A stretch of 64,000 nt of DNA from Sphingobacterium populi (GCF_001586775.1 NZ_LQXS01000002.1:682001-746000), one strand, 5' to 3'. Counted from the first letter of the stretch, positions 27,691 to 38,100 are shown. Notes: generated from the sequence alone by a model not told the origin. Program-made: numbers and translations.

Positions 27691-28059
27691 TTGGAAGAGA
27701 AATCAGCAATCATTATCCCAACTGAGAGACAAAAACGTATTATTTCAGCTGTGGCCTTTTGTGGAGCGGAACATCCTATATTAATTGATACTCGTGAGCA
27801 GTACAATGAAAATTTTGAAATTCTAGGTGTTTCCTTAGATGCGAATGATCAAGTTTGGCATCAAGCTGTTTTAGAAGATCAACTTACTTGGATAAACACT
27901 TGTGTAAAAGGAGATGTCGACAAACTCGCTATAAACTTTATCCATTCGAATTTTCTGTTAGACCCAACTGGTCGTATACAGACAATGAACATAACTGCCA
28001 GAGAACTAAAAGTACGTTTGGACACAGAGTTAAACAGGGAAGTGGATGATAAAAATTGA
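27691..28059 (+). pseudogene. Remnant of a TlpA/AhpC-type thioredoxin-fold protein
   Basis: The open frame begins at a TTG and resembles the middle and C-terminal part of redoxins: F-E-I-L-G-V-S-L-D-A-N-D-Q-V-W, then L-T-W-I-N, then F-L-L-D-P-T-G-R-I and a closing E-L-K-V-R-L helix. The W-C-x-x-C redox site is absent (F-C-G-A-E-H instead), as are the N-terminal strands and the signal peptide. It is most likely an inactivated fragment, although expression of the 122-residue frame cannot be excluded. Confidence 0.5.
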
Positions 28060-28205
28060 TGAGGTAATTACTTCGCAAGCTATAGAATCCGATCTCTAGT
28101 AATTGGAAAAGAAATGCTTTATAAGTAATTATTCTATTTTTAAAACAGATAATGCTCTATAATTTTATTATATTCATTAAAATTATTGCCAACCAAATGC
28201 TACGT

Positions 28206-30419
28206 ATGAAAAAATTGATTCTCATGTTCCTGCTCCTTCCGTGTTTTTGGACCTACTCACAGCAAAAATATGTGGAAATTCCTTATATCTATACCCTTAG
28301 AGATACGACATCTAACAGTAAACCAGGAGAATCAATCAATTACCTTAAGGTTAGAGAATATGTAGGCAGTGCTGCGGGTGAATATCCTTTTGAGCTTTAT
28401 CTGATGGCTTTTTCAGAAAATACAGGATTCGGTGAAGAAAAGCGGATGGTGAGCTCGGATCACTTGGAAAAGGCTCAAAATTTCCTGAATCGCACCTCTG
28501 ATGTGGCGCGCCTAATTAACGTTAAGCAACCAATTCGCTACGATATAAAAGATGGTTTGCTACAAGTTGACTCTGCTGGCTATATGCACTATGTTGAGCA
28601 ACAATTAGATAATTGGCAGGTCAAGGACAATTTTCGAAATAATATTGCCGTTAACGCTTATGAATTTTTGAATCATATACTCAAGAGACTTCACTTTTCC
28701 GAATTTGCGGTATTAGATGACACAAAATTTCAGCACGGGAAGCTCTCCACTTCAGGTACCGAATACACTATTATTGATCAAAAACGGCAACATCAATTGG
28801 TGAGTTTTGTGAAGAAAGATGATGTCACCGATACTCACGGCCTAGTTCGTTTCAAAAAGAAGCAAAACCGTGCAGCATCTTTTATTGTACGCTCGCACAT
28901 TACGCAGCACATGCCTGATGGAGAACTGTACGAAGGTGTTTTTTCTGAGCGGCTAGAAGAAAATAAAGTACTTAAAGAAAAATCTAATTTGCAGCCATCA
29001 TACGCAGACATGCTGGTCCACGGAAGTTATTGGAGCACTGCGCTGTTGGTGGATGACAAGCCAGACAGCGCAAAAGTATATGCTTTTATCGAAAAATTTG
29101 ACGAATCGTATGGACAGGATAAGAATTATGTGTTAGCTAAGCTTAATAATATCTGGCAAATGCGTGATTATGAATCTTATCACGCGGCACTAAACCTCGT
29201 TTCTGATGTCACACACTTAGTAGGCACAAGCCATTTGACCAATATCACTAACGTAGAAAATTTCTCGTGGGAAATGTTTCAAACAGTTTTGCCTTTGATG
29301 CAAGATGAATCCTTGTATGGATACATTCAGCATACTTTTTCTCAAAGCATCATGAGAAAAGATAGCTTGAGCCTCAGTTGGCTGGATCGATCCGAAGGTC
29401 TATTTACGGAGAGAGAAAACACGGCACTATACCCATTGATCGTATGGAGAAAGAGCATGGATATGCAGCGTGCGGATCAACTGATTGCACTGAGAGATAC
29501 ATTTATGCAATTAGATAATAATTATTGGAATCAAGGAAACGCTGGTCGATATGCATTGCTGATACAGAAAGCTATTGATGAAACTGATAGCCATGGCATA
29601 GCTCAAATTATCGATAGATTGCAAGAATTGACGGAAGATAAAAATAACCCGAAGCGGTATATTCAAAAGGCTCATTTGGCGTACGCCAATTATTTGGCCT
29701 ATGAAATGGCCAAAGAGAGAAAGGACGACGAGGCGATTGAATATCTCCACCGTGCAGCGACTAATTCGCCAAAAACAAAAGACGAAAATGCATATGACAG
29801 TTTCTACGATCGTCATTTTCTGCAATCAAAAGACAATTATACTGCAGAATACGTGACAGCTTTACAGCAGGCCGGACGGGATGATGTGGCTCTCCAACAA
29901 TATGTCGATGAGTTCTTACATAATCCTGCCAGCACATTCGAAGGTCTTCAAGCTCATTATATTAAAACGTATCCACAGGAATCGTTTAGCAAATATTTCC
30001 ATGCAGAGCTCCTGCCGAAATTGCCAGATGCCCCCACTTTCCTATTAAAAGCGCTAGACGATCAGGATTATTCTTCAGATCAACTAAAAGGCCGCTGGAC
30101 TGTGCTCGACTTTTGGGGAACATGGTGTGGTCCTTGTGTTGCAGAGATGCCTAAGCTCAATGACTTTCACCTGAAGGATAAGCAAAACAAAGCCGTGTTA
30201 TTAACCATCGCCTGTTACGATACGAAAGATAAAGTCGAAAAGTTTTTGGCAACCAACAACTATCAGATTCCGGTACTGATGTCTAATTCTATTGTCCAAA
30301 AGGATTTCAATGTAAATAGCTACCCTAGTAAATTTTTAATATCACCCGAGGGCAAATTGATTTCTACTGCTTTTCAGTTTGATTGGGAAAGTTTGCTCGA
30401 CAAGTTGGTCGATTTATAG
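28206..30419 (+). CDS. Secreted protein with C-terminal TlpA-like thioredoxin domain
   Basis: The 737-residue protein starts with a signal peptide (M-K-K-L-I-L-M-F-L-L-L-P). A long helical, repeat-like central region (about 250-600) of unknown function follows. The last 140 residues are a TlpA/ResA-type thioredoxin domain with active site W-G-T-W-C-G-P-C and F-L-I-S-P-E-G-K. It would act in the periplasm or at the envelope as a disulfide reductase. ATG 28206 gives the best signal peptide; ATG 28152 and 28197 are in frame upstream. Large TlpA fusions are common beside SusC/SusD loci in this phylum. Confidence 0.8.
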   Translation: MKKLILMFLLLPCFWTYSQQKYVEIPYIYTLRDTTSNSKPGESINYLKVREYVGSAAGEYPFELYLMAFSENTGFGEEKRMVSSDHLEKAQNFLNRTSDVARLINVKQPIRYDIKDGLLQVDSAGYMHYVEQQLDNWQVKDNFRNNIAVNAYEFLNHILKRLHFSEFAVLDDTKFQHGKLSTSGTEYTIIDQKRQHQLVSFVKKDDVTDTHGLVRFKKKQNRAASFIVRSHITQHMPDGELYEGVFSERLEENKVLKEKSNLQPSYADMLVHGSYWSTALLVDDKPDSAKVYAFIEKFDESYGQDKNYVLAKLNNIWQMRDYESYHAALNLVSDVTHLVGTSHLTNITNVENFSWEMFQTVLPLMQDESLYGYIQHTFSQSIMRKDSLSLSWLDRSEGLFTERENTALYPLIVWRKSMDMQRADQLIALRDTFMQLDNNYWNQGNAGRYALLIQKAIDETDSHGIAQIIDRLQELTEDKNNPKRYIQKAHLAYANYLAYEMAKERKDDEAIEYLHRAATNSPKTKDENAYDSFYDRHFLQSKDNYTAEYVTALQQAGRDDVALQQYVDEFLHNPASTFEGLQAHYIKTYPQESFSKYFHAELLPKLPDAPTFLLKALDDQDYSSDQLKGRWTVLDFWGTWCGPCVAEMPKLNDFHLKDKQNKAVLLTIACYDTKDKVEKFLATNNYQIPVLMSNSIVQKDFNVNSYPSKFLISPEGKLISTAFQFDWESLLDKLVDL

Positions 30420-30567
30420 GTAAGGGGATTTGCCTTACGGCAAAACTCTTGATGAAATATTCCTGACGGTCTATAACGGAAAAGATTCATAAGCCGATCT
30501 TCTAATCTGGGTGCTTGTCAAAACGGACAAATTATCTATCATGCAATAATCAAAAGTAATTCAAATT

Positions 30568-31131
30568 ATGAACAGAATTCTATTTAGTCTATTGGTATTA
30601 ATAACTTTGACAAATACATCAATATCAAAAGCACAAACCTCGAATATCGATAGTAATGATTTTTTCGATACAGCTGTTAACAATCATAATCAAATCTTTC
30701 CATATTCTGGCATTCCGTCGGCTATCGAAATGGTATTGAAGGATCGGAATGCTGTAGATCAAGACTTTTATGAGCTGCAAAATGACTGGCAAAACAAAAA
30801 AGATGGTTCATTCCGCGACTTCGACCAGAAAAAGTTGTACGGAATCACATTTATACAAAAGTTTACTGAACCTCGGGATGCAAACTTTCCCATTGACAGT
30901 CTTTTTCAAACTATAGAAGAGGAATTGAAGTTTGGGAGGAAAGTAATTATATCTCTACAAGGAAATATGGGATGGTCCATATTTGTTGTTTGCAAGCAAA
31001 CTGCAGACGGTGAATTTACCTCCTATAGTAAAGATGGAAGCCATACATTGATTATTAGAAATACAAAAGAAATTGTTGAAAGATCAAATGGTACAGAAAT
31101 AATGACCTATCGCCTTTCTACTGATTTGTGA
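30568..31131 (+). CDS. Secreted protein, possibly a C39-like peptidase fold lacking the catalytic Cys
   Basis: This 187-residue protein has a signal peptide (cleavage after S-K-A-Q). The segment F-P-Y-S-G-I-P-S-A-I-E-M-V-L-K sits where papain/C39-like proteins have Q-x-x-x-x-C-x-P-x-x-x-x-M, but Gly replaces the Cys. Later landmarks are F-G-R-K-V-I-I-S-L and a region lacking a clear catalytic His. The assignment is by pattern only. If correct, the protein would be a non-catalytic binding module. It stands alone, 148 bp after the thioredoxin-domain gene. Confidence 0.45.
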   Translation: MNRILFSLLVLITLTNTSISKAQTSNIDSNDFFDTAVNNHNQIFPYSGIPSAIEMVLKDRNAVDQDFYELQNDWQNKKDGSFRDFDQKKLYGITFIQKFTEPRDANFPIDSLFQTIEEELKFGRKVIISLQGNMGWSIFVVCKQTADGEFTSYSKDGSHTLIIRNTKEIVERSNGTEIMTYRLSTDL

Positions 31132-31301
31132 TAACATGTTTAGAGATACAATATTTTTAAAGTTTTTTTTATTATGATTTTACAACGATATGAACTATGG
31201 CATGCATCATAGTCATTAGTCCAAGGTATAAATCATTTAAAGATCCTAGCCCAACGATTCTTAAACTGTTATATAGATTTTTGATCTACTTCACAATATT
31301 G

Positions 31302-31317
31302 TGTCTCACAAAACGAA
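31302..31317 (+). repeat. Dispersed 16-bp motif, copy 8 (TGTCTCACAAAACGAA)
   Basis: This exact consensus copy, between the secreted protein and the mobile-element remnant, is the rightmost copy seen in the window. Confidence 0.6.
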
Positions 31318-31674
31318 GGTTTAATATTACGGCATATTGAGCTATCCTTATATGGTAAATGGCCATTAAAAACGTGTTTTCGTTATAATCCTGAGCGATT
31401 CGATTTTGTATTATATTTCCGTAATGTTAGTAGGAAGGTTTTGAGTGGATAGTTTCTACATTAGTGCTACATTCAAAGTTGGCAGGACGAATAAGCACTA
31501 GCTTGTTATCCGTGAGCCTATAGGCTTGTCTATTCGCATATCCAAATATATATAGATCTGGAAATCTATACATCTACATACATGAGCATTTCGATATATG
31601 TATGTCCAGTGATACAAATATCACTAGGATTGCCTGTGCGTTACCATATTTTGGTGTCATTTAAATAGGTTTCA

Positions 31675-31737
31675 TCCTATCAAATGGCTGTTTACGCCAG
31701 GCAAACAGCCTTTTATGTCATGTTATCCTATCAAATG
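31675..31737 (+). promoter_or_regulatory. Hairpin flanked by 12-bp direct repeats upstream of 31773
   Basis: TCCTATCAAATG occurs at 31675 and again at 31726. Between them is the stem GGCTGTTT/AAACAGCC (31686-31710) followed by TTTT, a terminator-like fold 36 bp before the next start codon. This could be an attenuator, or an attachment-type site of the element. Confidence 0.5.
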
Positions 31738-31772
31738 ATTTTTTTGCGAAATGAACTTCTTAATTTTGGTAT

Positions 31773-32528
31773 ATGCCAATTAGATATTTTAAATGCAGAA
31801 CACCTTTCGAAATAAACGTTCATCCCTATGAGCTTGGCAACATATTGGGAATGAAAAAAGGGTATGATGATAATCACTTTTTATTGAAACTGTATAGCAT
31901 CGAGCACTCTGATTTCAAGAGTTATTATAGTTTTCATCTGGAATACTTTTTAAAGCAAAATCCTTCCAAAGGGGAGAAGATTTTCTTTTCGCATGTCTGG
32001 TCTATTGTCAATGCTCGAATTGGCTACTTTGAAACCAAAGATCCCTTTTCGGCCAAGCATCCCCGTTATGTCTCCAATATCCATCAACTAAAAGAGTTTA
32101 GAGACTTCCTTTCTAATTACGATCATGATAATATGCTTCCACAGGCAGAATTGATCAAGAAAAAAGATGCGATCATAGCTGAGCTTCATAAGAAGCTTGA
32201 GCAGAAAGATAGACGCTTGAAAAAACTAGAAGAGTACGAGGTATCGCTTAAGATTATGATTCAGGATGATCACTTGCCAACACTTATAGACCTGATTCAC
32301 CAAATCAAAGAATTAACATTACCTAGGTCTGGCAGAAAACTTTTGAAATCAGATTATGATAGCCCCTACTATAAACTTATTTCAAAATACTTCTCGCACC
32401 AAGGTAAAGATATTCCTATTAATACAGCGCGAAACTATTTTGTCCAAAAGGCGGTAGAAGATGCTACTAAAGGCTCTAAAATACCAGAAGATAAAAAGTT
32501 GTTTTCCATTATTCCAAGAATGGTTTAG
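31773..32528 (+). CDS. Mobile-element-associated hypothetical protein with coiled coil
   Basis: The 251-residue protein has no signal peptide or membrane segment. Residues about 125-160 form a charged coiled coil (A-E-L-I-K-K-K-D-A-I-I-A-E-L-H-K-K-L-E-Q-type heptads). The C-terminus is basic and helical (N-T-A-R-N-Y-F-V-Q-K-A). Proteins of this shape are found just upstream of excisionase-like HTH genes in Bacteroidota mobile elements, as here. Its biochemical role is unknown. Confidence 0.6.
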   Translation: MPIRYFKCRTPFEINVHPYELGNILGMKKGYDDNHFLLKLYSIEHSDFKSYYSFHLEYFLKQNPSKGEKIFFSHVWSIVNARIGYFETKDPFSAKHPRYVSNIHQLKEFRDFLSNYDHDNMLPQAELIKKKDAIIAELHKKLEQKDRRLKKLEEYEVSLKIMIQDDHLPTLIDLIHQIKELTLPRSGRKLLKSDYDSPYYKLISKYFSHQGKDIPINTARNYFVQKAVEDATKGSKIPEDKKLFSIIPRMV

Positions 32529-32663
32529 GATTGATTTAATCTATATTCGTTTGGTGACCAAGGGTTTTGGATGGTCATCCGCTAATGGATCGTATATGCG
32601 AGTTTTGCTATCAATGCATAGGAGAATCCTATTGCAATTGAACGCTTAACTATTCAATTCATT

Positions 32664-32936
32664 ATGCAAGTAAACATCTTGACTAAAGAAGATCTAAACC
32701 AATTCAAAACAGAACTAATTCAAGAGATTAAACAACTACTTTCGAGTAGTGACAACTCCGTTTCAAACAAATCACACTGGCTACGCAGTGCTGAAGTTAG
32801 AAAGCTTATGAGTATCTCACCAGGGACACTCCAAAACCTCCGAATTAATGGCGTTTTACCATACCGCAAAGTTGGCGGAATTATGTTCTATGCCATAGAA
32901 GATATTCAGAAAATGATGGAAGGAGGCAAATTATGA
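32664..32936 (+). CDS. Helix-turn-helix (HTH_17/excisionase-like) DNA-binding protein
   Basis: This 90-residue protein has a MerR-like winged helix-turn-helix in the C-terminal half: W-L-R-S-A-E-V-R-K-L-M-S-I-S, T-L-Q-N-L-R-I-N-G, then L-P-Y-R-K-V-G-G and I-E-D-I-Q-K-M. This domain is typical of excisionase/regulator proteins in Bacteroidota conjugative transposons and mobilisable elements. Its stop overlaps the next ATG (ATGA at 32933). Confidence 0.85.
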   Translation: MQVNILTKEDLNQFKTELIQEIKQLLSSSDNSVSNKSHWLRSAEVRKLMSISPGTLQNLRINGVLPYRKVGGIMFYAIEDIQKMMEGGKL

Positions 32937-33238
32937 CCAAAGTCAGTCTTCAAATCAAAATGGCAGAGTACGGCAAATGGCTCGGAAGGATAGGCTCAGA
33001 TAGTCGGATAATGTCCACTCATGTAAGTTTATTTGCTGCACTTTTTGTCTGCTGGCAGCATGGAGGTTTTAAAAGCCCCTTTGCTGTCACTCGTAGAAAG
33101 CTCATGGCACACAGCCGAATTGCATCCATCGCAACCTATCACAAATGCATCCGTGAACTGGATGAATTTGGGTACATCCAATACAAGCCAACTTACCATC
33201 CTAAGCTGGGCAGTCTAGTGTATTGGCCGCCAGAATAA
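32933..33238 (+). CDS. Winged-helix-like small protein of the mobile-element remnant
   Basis: This 101-residue basic protein is translationally coupled to the HTH gene. The pattern F-A-V-T-R-R-K-L-M-A-H-S-R-I-A-S-I-A-T-Y and C-I-R-E-L-D-E-F-G-Y-I-Q-Y resembles a winged helix of replication-initiator or phage-regulator type. It probably acts in element maintenance. No integrase or relaxase is present nearby, so the element is incomplete. Confidence 0.65.
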   Translation: MTKVSLQIKMAEYGKWLGRIGSDSRIMSTHVSLFAALFVCWQHGGFKSPFAVTRRKLMAHSRIASIATYHKCIRELDEFGYIQYKPTYHPKLGSLVYWPPE

Positions 33239-33824
33239 GCGGAGCAAATACACCAGTAAATTAGTGTAGAAAATCCCAACCAGAACATCACACCTAAAGC
33301 TTCTTTTAAAAACGATCTGGTAATGCAAACCGCACAGGTATTAGCCAAGCGCTTAGCAAGCTAAACTTATCCGATTTACAGGAAGCAAGTTTGTGTTACA
33401 CAAAAACTCCCTTGAGCCATCAGCACAGGGACACTTTCTTTTTGCTACCGAAGGTCGCATGAAGTAGCAAAGGGCAATAGAAAATTTAATATATATATCT
33501 AGATATCTAGAAATCAGGATGTGAATATATCTGGCTATATAGATATGCTGGATAGTTCTTCAGCATACTTCTATTCAACTTATAATAAGTGTATTTGCCA
33601 AACATACAAAAAAGTGAGTTGCGAACTTTTTATTTCCCCTTAATTATTTGCGAGATCAGATCTTGCAAATAATTAAGGCAAGTTCGTTTTTGTATGGCAG
33701 GTTTGACGCAGGAAATCTGTACGTACAAAGACACAACTTGCAAGTACATTATCAAAAATATAGGGTTATGCCTGAAGCTGTTTTAAAAGTGTTTTTGAAG
33801 AATATATTTGTCGAAGTGAGCTGC
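33239..33824. other. Gene-poor tail of the mobile-element remnant
   Basis: There is no complete gene. Visible items are a short protein-like frame ending V-M-Q-T-A-Q-V-L-A-K-R-L-A-S (near 33365), a hairpin TTTGCTAC/GTAGCAAA (33441-33471), a hairpin AAAAAGT/ACTTTTT (33610-33631), the long palindrome at 33638, and 33745-33824, which is also present beside the broken HTH copy at 4.4 kb. Confidence 0.5.
33638..33678. repeat. 41-bp near-perfect palindrome
   Basis: CCTTAATTATTTGCGAGAT on the left pairs with ATCTTGCAAATAATTAAGG on the right, with one mismatch and a 3-base centre. An outer AACTT/AAGTT pair extends it. It could be an operator, an origin or a recombination site. Confidence 0.7.
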
Positions 33825-34055
33825 TTAGAATTTTAATAATTCATGAAGGGGTAGTCGCAGTTTGTCGGCGATCATTTTCAAAATTGATATGGTAGAATTT
33901 GTTTCAGCTCTCTCAATTCTTCCTAATTGCCTAATGTCGATATTACATATCTCCGCTAAGCGCTCCTGAGTCCAGCCATTACTTTCACGGATGTCCTTAA
34001 TACGTTCTCCTAATTGTTCTAAATATTGCTGATCCCTATACTGCTTCGCGGCCAT
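33825..34055 (-). CDS. XRE-family HTH transcription regulator
   Basis: This 76-residue single-domain regulator reads I-K-D-I-R-E-S-N-G-W-T-Q-E-R-L-A-E-I-C-N-I (helices 1-2), then R-Q-L-G-R-I-E-R-A-E-T-N-S-T-I (recognition helix and turn). It matches the phage-repressor/Cro-like HTH_3 domain almost end to end. It starts one base after the stop of the upstream minus-strand frame (34057-34326). A degenerate duplicate of this gene and its 3' flank lies at 4391-4695. Confidence 0.9.
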   Translation of the reverse strand: MAAKQYRDQQYLEQLGERIKDIRESNGWTQERLAEICNIDIRQLGRIERAETNSTISILKMIADKLRLPLHELLKF

Positions 34056-34056
34056 T

Positions 34057-34326
34057 TCAGCTAATCTCTATAAATAATGAAAAAAATGTTAGGACACATT
34101 TGTCCTTTTTATTTTTTTCTTGTATGTTTGAATATAACTGATAATCATCTAGATGTACATAAGTGGCATCTGGTAAATAATATGTAAGAGTCTCGTAGAT
34201 CGAAGTTGACACCCAAGGTTCGAGACGGCAAGGTTTAACCATTACCCTGCGTTTGCTATATTTGTAAAAGTAGCAGGGGATGGTCTTGCTGTGAAACCTT
34301 TGTCCTTGGGTGTCAATCAAGATCAC
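34057..34326 (-). CDS. Hypothetical protein upstream of the XRE regulator
   Basis: This is an 89-codon frame from a GTG (34326). It contains Y-K-Y-S-K-R-R-V-M-V-K-P and P-D-A-T-Y-V-H-L-D-D-Y, with no recognised family. Adjacency to the HTH gene (one base between stop and ATG) supports it being real, but the GTG start and the odd sequence leave open that it is a remnant. Confidence 0.4.
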   Translation of the reverse strand: MILIDTQGQRFHSKTIPCYFYKYSKRRVMVKPCRLEPWVSTSIYETLTYYLPDATYVHLDDYQLYSNIQEKNKKDKCVLTFFSLFIEIS

Positions 34327-34553
34327 AAAGTGTGGAGCGGATCATCCTTCTGCTTATATAATAAGCCCCCACCTTACAAGACTCGCATTTGTTATCGCGA
34401 GTATGAAGAAATCCCTATATAAGAACATTATTCGGTCACCTAGTTAAATCATAAGGTTTGCTAATCAATATTAATAAAATATTGAACTAATATATATCTG
34501 ATTATAGCAATCAGTCGAAGATTTAATTTATCATCTCAATACCTTAAAAAATT

Positions 34554-35189
34554 ATGACGTTTTTCAACGCCTTGGCCGCGCTTTGGTCTAAATCAAAATA
34601 CATTTATAGAGCTTTTGCATGGCTAGCTATACCAGTAATTCTAAGTTCATACGTGTTTGTTAATAGTGCTTTTGCCCAGTCTCGCCAGAATGGTGAGGCT
34701 GGCGTAAAGGTGCAGCAGTCCATGGGGCTTATTATAGGAGAGAGAGTACCTCAAGATTTTTGGACACGTGAGCATCTGTTCTACAATGAAGGTGATACTG
34801 TGCGAGGCACGCTAGAAAGGTTCAAGGGTAAGCTACTGGTGCTGGACTTCTGGGCTACTTGGTGTGGCGCTTGTCGGAAGAATTTTTCCAATCTCGAATC
34901 CCTGCAAAAGGATTACCCGGATGATCTTGCTTTTGTCCTGGTAAATCCTGCCAAATACAAGGATAGCTACGCTAAGGTTAACGATTGTTATAATAATATG
35001 CTCTCCCAGACTGGCGGCACCACACTTGCATCGATCATCTTAGATGAGCAGCTTGTCGCTCAGTTTCCCCACTACCTGATTCCTCATTATGTGTGGATCT
35101 CCAAAAATGGATTTATAAAAGCTTTCACTGGTTCGGGCTGGACTCTGCGCGAAGCCATAGAGTTCCAAATTAGCCAAGAAGGTCTTTAA
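34554..35189 (+). CDS. TlpA-like thioredoxin-domain protein
   Basis: This 211-residue protein starts with a hydrophobic N-terminal segment (about 20-41, signal or anchor, ending S-A-F-A-Q). The thioredoxin fold has active site W-A-T-W-C-G-A-C (about 105-112) and a later P-H-Y-V-W-I-S position for the cis-proline loop. It probably reduces disulfides outside the cytoplasm. It is ten bases upstream of a SusC gene and shares its higher GC content, so the three genes form one operon. Confidence 0.85.
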   Translation: MTFFNALAALWSKSKYIYRAFAWLAIPVILSSYVFVNSAFAQSRQNGEAGVKVQQSMGLIIGERVPQDFWTREHLFYNEGDTVRGTLERFKGKLLVLDFWATWCGACRKNFSNLESLQKDYPDDLAFVLVNPAKYKDSYAKVNDCYNNMLSQTGGTTLASIILDEQLVAQFPHYLIPHYVWISKNGFIKAFTGSGWTLREAIEFQISQEGL

Positions 35190-35198
35190 GCAAAACCG

Positions 35199-38100
35199 AT
35201 GATGAAATATATAGTATATCTAACAATTTTACTTGGCGGTTTGTGCTATGGCGCGCAAGCTCAGCAGCTGCGCGGCCGGATCATCTCTTCCTCCGATCGC
35301 CAGCCTATTAGCGGGGCAATCATAACCCAGCAGGGTGTCAGTAACTCGGCAGTATCGGATCTACGAGGCCGCTTTGTACTCGGCGTGCATCCTTCAGCTC
35401 AGCGGCGCTTTACCATCCAGCACCAATCTTACACAAGTTTTACGACAACCATTATTTCTGATCAGACCGATACGCTTACTATTGTGCTTGATGAGCGCCA
35501 GCGCGCAGTGGATTCGGTAACAATAGTCTCCACTGGCTACCAGCAGCTGCCACGCGAACGGGCTACGGGATCGTTTTCAACTATTGATCGGCAATTATTC
35601 AATCAGCAGATAGGACCTGATATCATATCCCGTCTGCCGGCCATCGCAAATAGTGTTACCACCGATAATAGCTTAGCTATCCCGCAGCTCATGGTGCGAG
35701 GTCTCAGTACCATCCAAGGTCCACGAAGCCCACTCATTGTAATTGACAACTTCCCTTATGAAGGAGATATTAATAATATCAATCCCAATATCGTAGAAAA
35801 CATTACGATACTTAAAGATGCTGCGGCATCCAGCATTTGGGGTGCTAGAGCTGCCAATGGGGTGATTGTCATCACCACTAAAAAAGGATCATTCGACCGG
35901 CCAATCACCCTTGAATTTAATAGCCATGTAACGATCACAGATAAGCCAGATCTGAGCTACATTCGGCAGATGTCTAGTGCAGATTATATTGATATGGAAG
36001 TCGAGCTATTTGATAGAGGGTTTTACAATAGCAGAATCAGCTCACCATCGCGCTTAGTGCTTTCCCCTGTGGTAGATATGCTGGAAAGAGTACGCAATGG
36101 ATCAATGGATGCCGGGCAAGCTCAAGCAGAGATCCAGCGGCTAAGGGGAGTGGATTCGCGCGATCACTTTGACCGCTACATGTATGACAAAGGTGTTAAC
36201 CAGCAGTACTATCTAGGAGCGCAGGGCGGCTCGCAGAAATTCTCGTGGTCATCGGCGGCAGGGTATGATCGGAACTTTGATCAACTGGGGGCAAGGTTTC
36301 ACCGTATCAACCTACGCTTTGAAAATACCTATCAACCTACGGATGCACTCTCGCTGCGTACCAGTATATATTATACCGAGTCTGGCGATCGATCGGGCAG
36401 ATTAGGCTATGGTGATATTGCCATGAATGCATCCAGCAGCGTACCTTATATGGAACTGGCTGATGAGCAGGGTAGGGCAAAGCCTGTATTTACCAATCTG
36501 AATAATACCTATATCAACTCTATAGGACAGGGACTACTCCAAGACTGGAACTATTATCCCCTAGAGGACTGGAAGCATGATGTTTCACGCTCGCGCTCCT
36601 CGAGCATGCTAGCTACTGCGGGGCTCGAATACAAAATAGTGGAGGGTCTACGCGCTTCGGTAAATTATCAATACGAGCGGCAGCATGATGGGACAAACCG
36701 CCTAGCTGACCGGGATAGCTACTCAGCGCGGGACTATGTGAACCGTTTTACCCAGATTTCCGGTGGCGCGGCCAGTTATGCTGTTCCGCGCGGAGGTATC
36801 ATGGATCTTGGCTCGGGCATGCTGCGCTCCAACAGTATTCGCGGACAACTTTCTTTTGATCGGACTTTTGCCCAGGATCACCATATTACTGCTATTGGCG
36901 GTAGTGAGATCCGCCTGAACGTGCGTGAATCCGACCAGCATCGCCTGTACGGCTATGATCAGGATAACATGAGTTTAGGGGTAGTGGATTACTCGCGGAG
37001 CCATCCACAGTTTATCTCAGGCAATAGTTTTATTCTAAACAACCAGTTTATCTCATCCACCGATACGCGTTTTGTATCGCAGTTTGGTAATGTAGCCTAT
37101 ACCTACAGGAATAGATACACACTTTCAGCCAGCGCGCGCCGGGATGCCAGTAACCTGTTTGGACTGGCTACCAATGATCAGTGGAATCCTTTCTGGTCGG
37201 TGGGGATGGCATGGAAAGTATCTCAGGAGAAATTCTTTTCGACCGACCTATTGAGCTACGTGAACTTGCGAGCAACCTATGGCTTCAGCGGCAATATAGA
37301 TCCGGCCATGGTAGCGGTGAATACAATCAGTTACTTGCCGACAAATTCCGTATTCACCGGTAGACCTGCTGCCCGCATAAGTAACTACTTCAACCCATCG
37401 CTGCGCTGGGAAACCTCGCGCATGCTGAACATTGCTTTAGACGTTCGCAGCAGGAACAATCGAATCAGTGCCAGCGTAGAATATTTCAGAAAGCATGGCG
37501 TAGACCTTTTTGGCTCTGCGCCCACAGACTATACCACCGGTATTCCGCCCTCCACGCTTCGTAATGTGGCAAGCATGTCAGGGGACGGACTAGATATAGA
37601 GTTAAAAACAGATAATATACAATCGGGCACTTTTGGGTGGTCGAGCATTTTAAACTACAGCTTCTTTAAAGACCAGATAGGAGAGTATCTAGTAAATCGT
37701 ACGCTGGCCAGCCAGTTTGTTAATCCCACATCAGTGCCAATTTCAGGTATCCCGGGACGTCCGGTCTATTCCGTGTTTGCTTACCCATGGGGTGGTCTTG
37801 ATCCTGGCAGTGGTGATCCGCAGGGTATTCTGGATGGGGAGCTCAGTACGGATTACCGAAACCTAATCGGTGCAGGCACTACGCTGGAAGAATTGGAGTT
37901 TTTTGGATCATCGATCCCGACCCATTTTGGATCTTTTATTAACTCGTTTGGTTATAAAGGATTTAGCTTGCAGGTAGGGATTTCCTACAAGCTGGGCTAT
38001 TTTATGCGCAGAGGATCGATCCATTACACCAACTTACTCAGCAGCTGGCGTGGACACAGTGACTATGGTGATCGATGGCAGCAGCCGGGCGATGAGCTGA

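Larger units (their letters stand above)
31132..31772. other. Intergenic region at the left end of a mobile-element remnant
   Basis: There is no gene. The region holds the dispersed motif at 31302, a T/A-rich stretch of short ATATAT-type repeats (31540-31630), and a hairpin enclosed by direct repeats (31675-31737) just upstream of the next gene. Confidence 0.45.
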
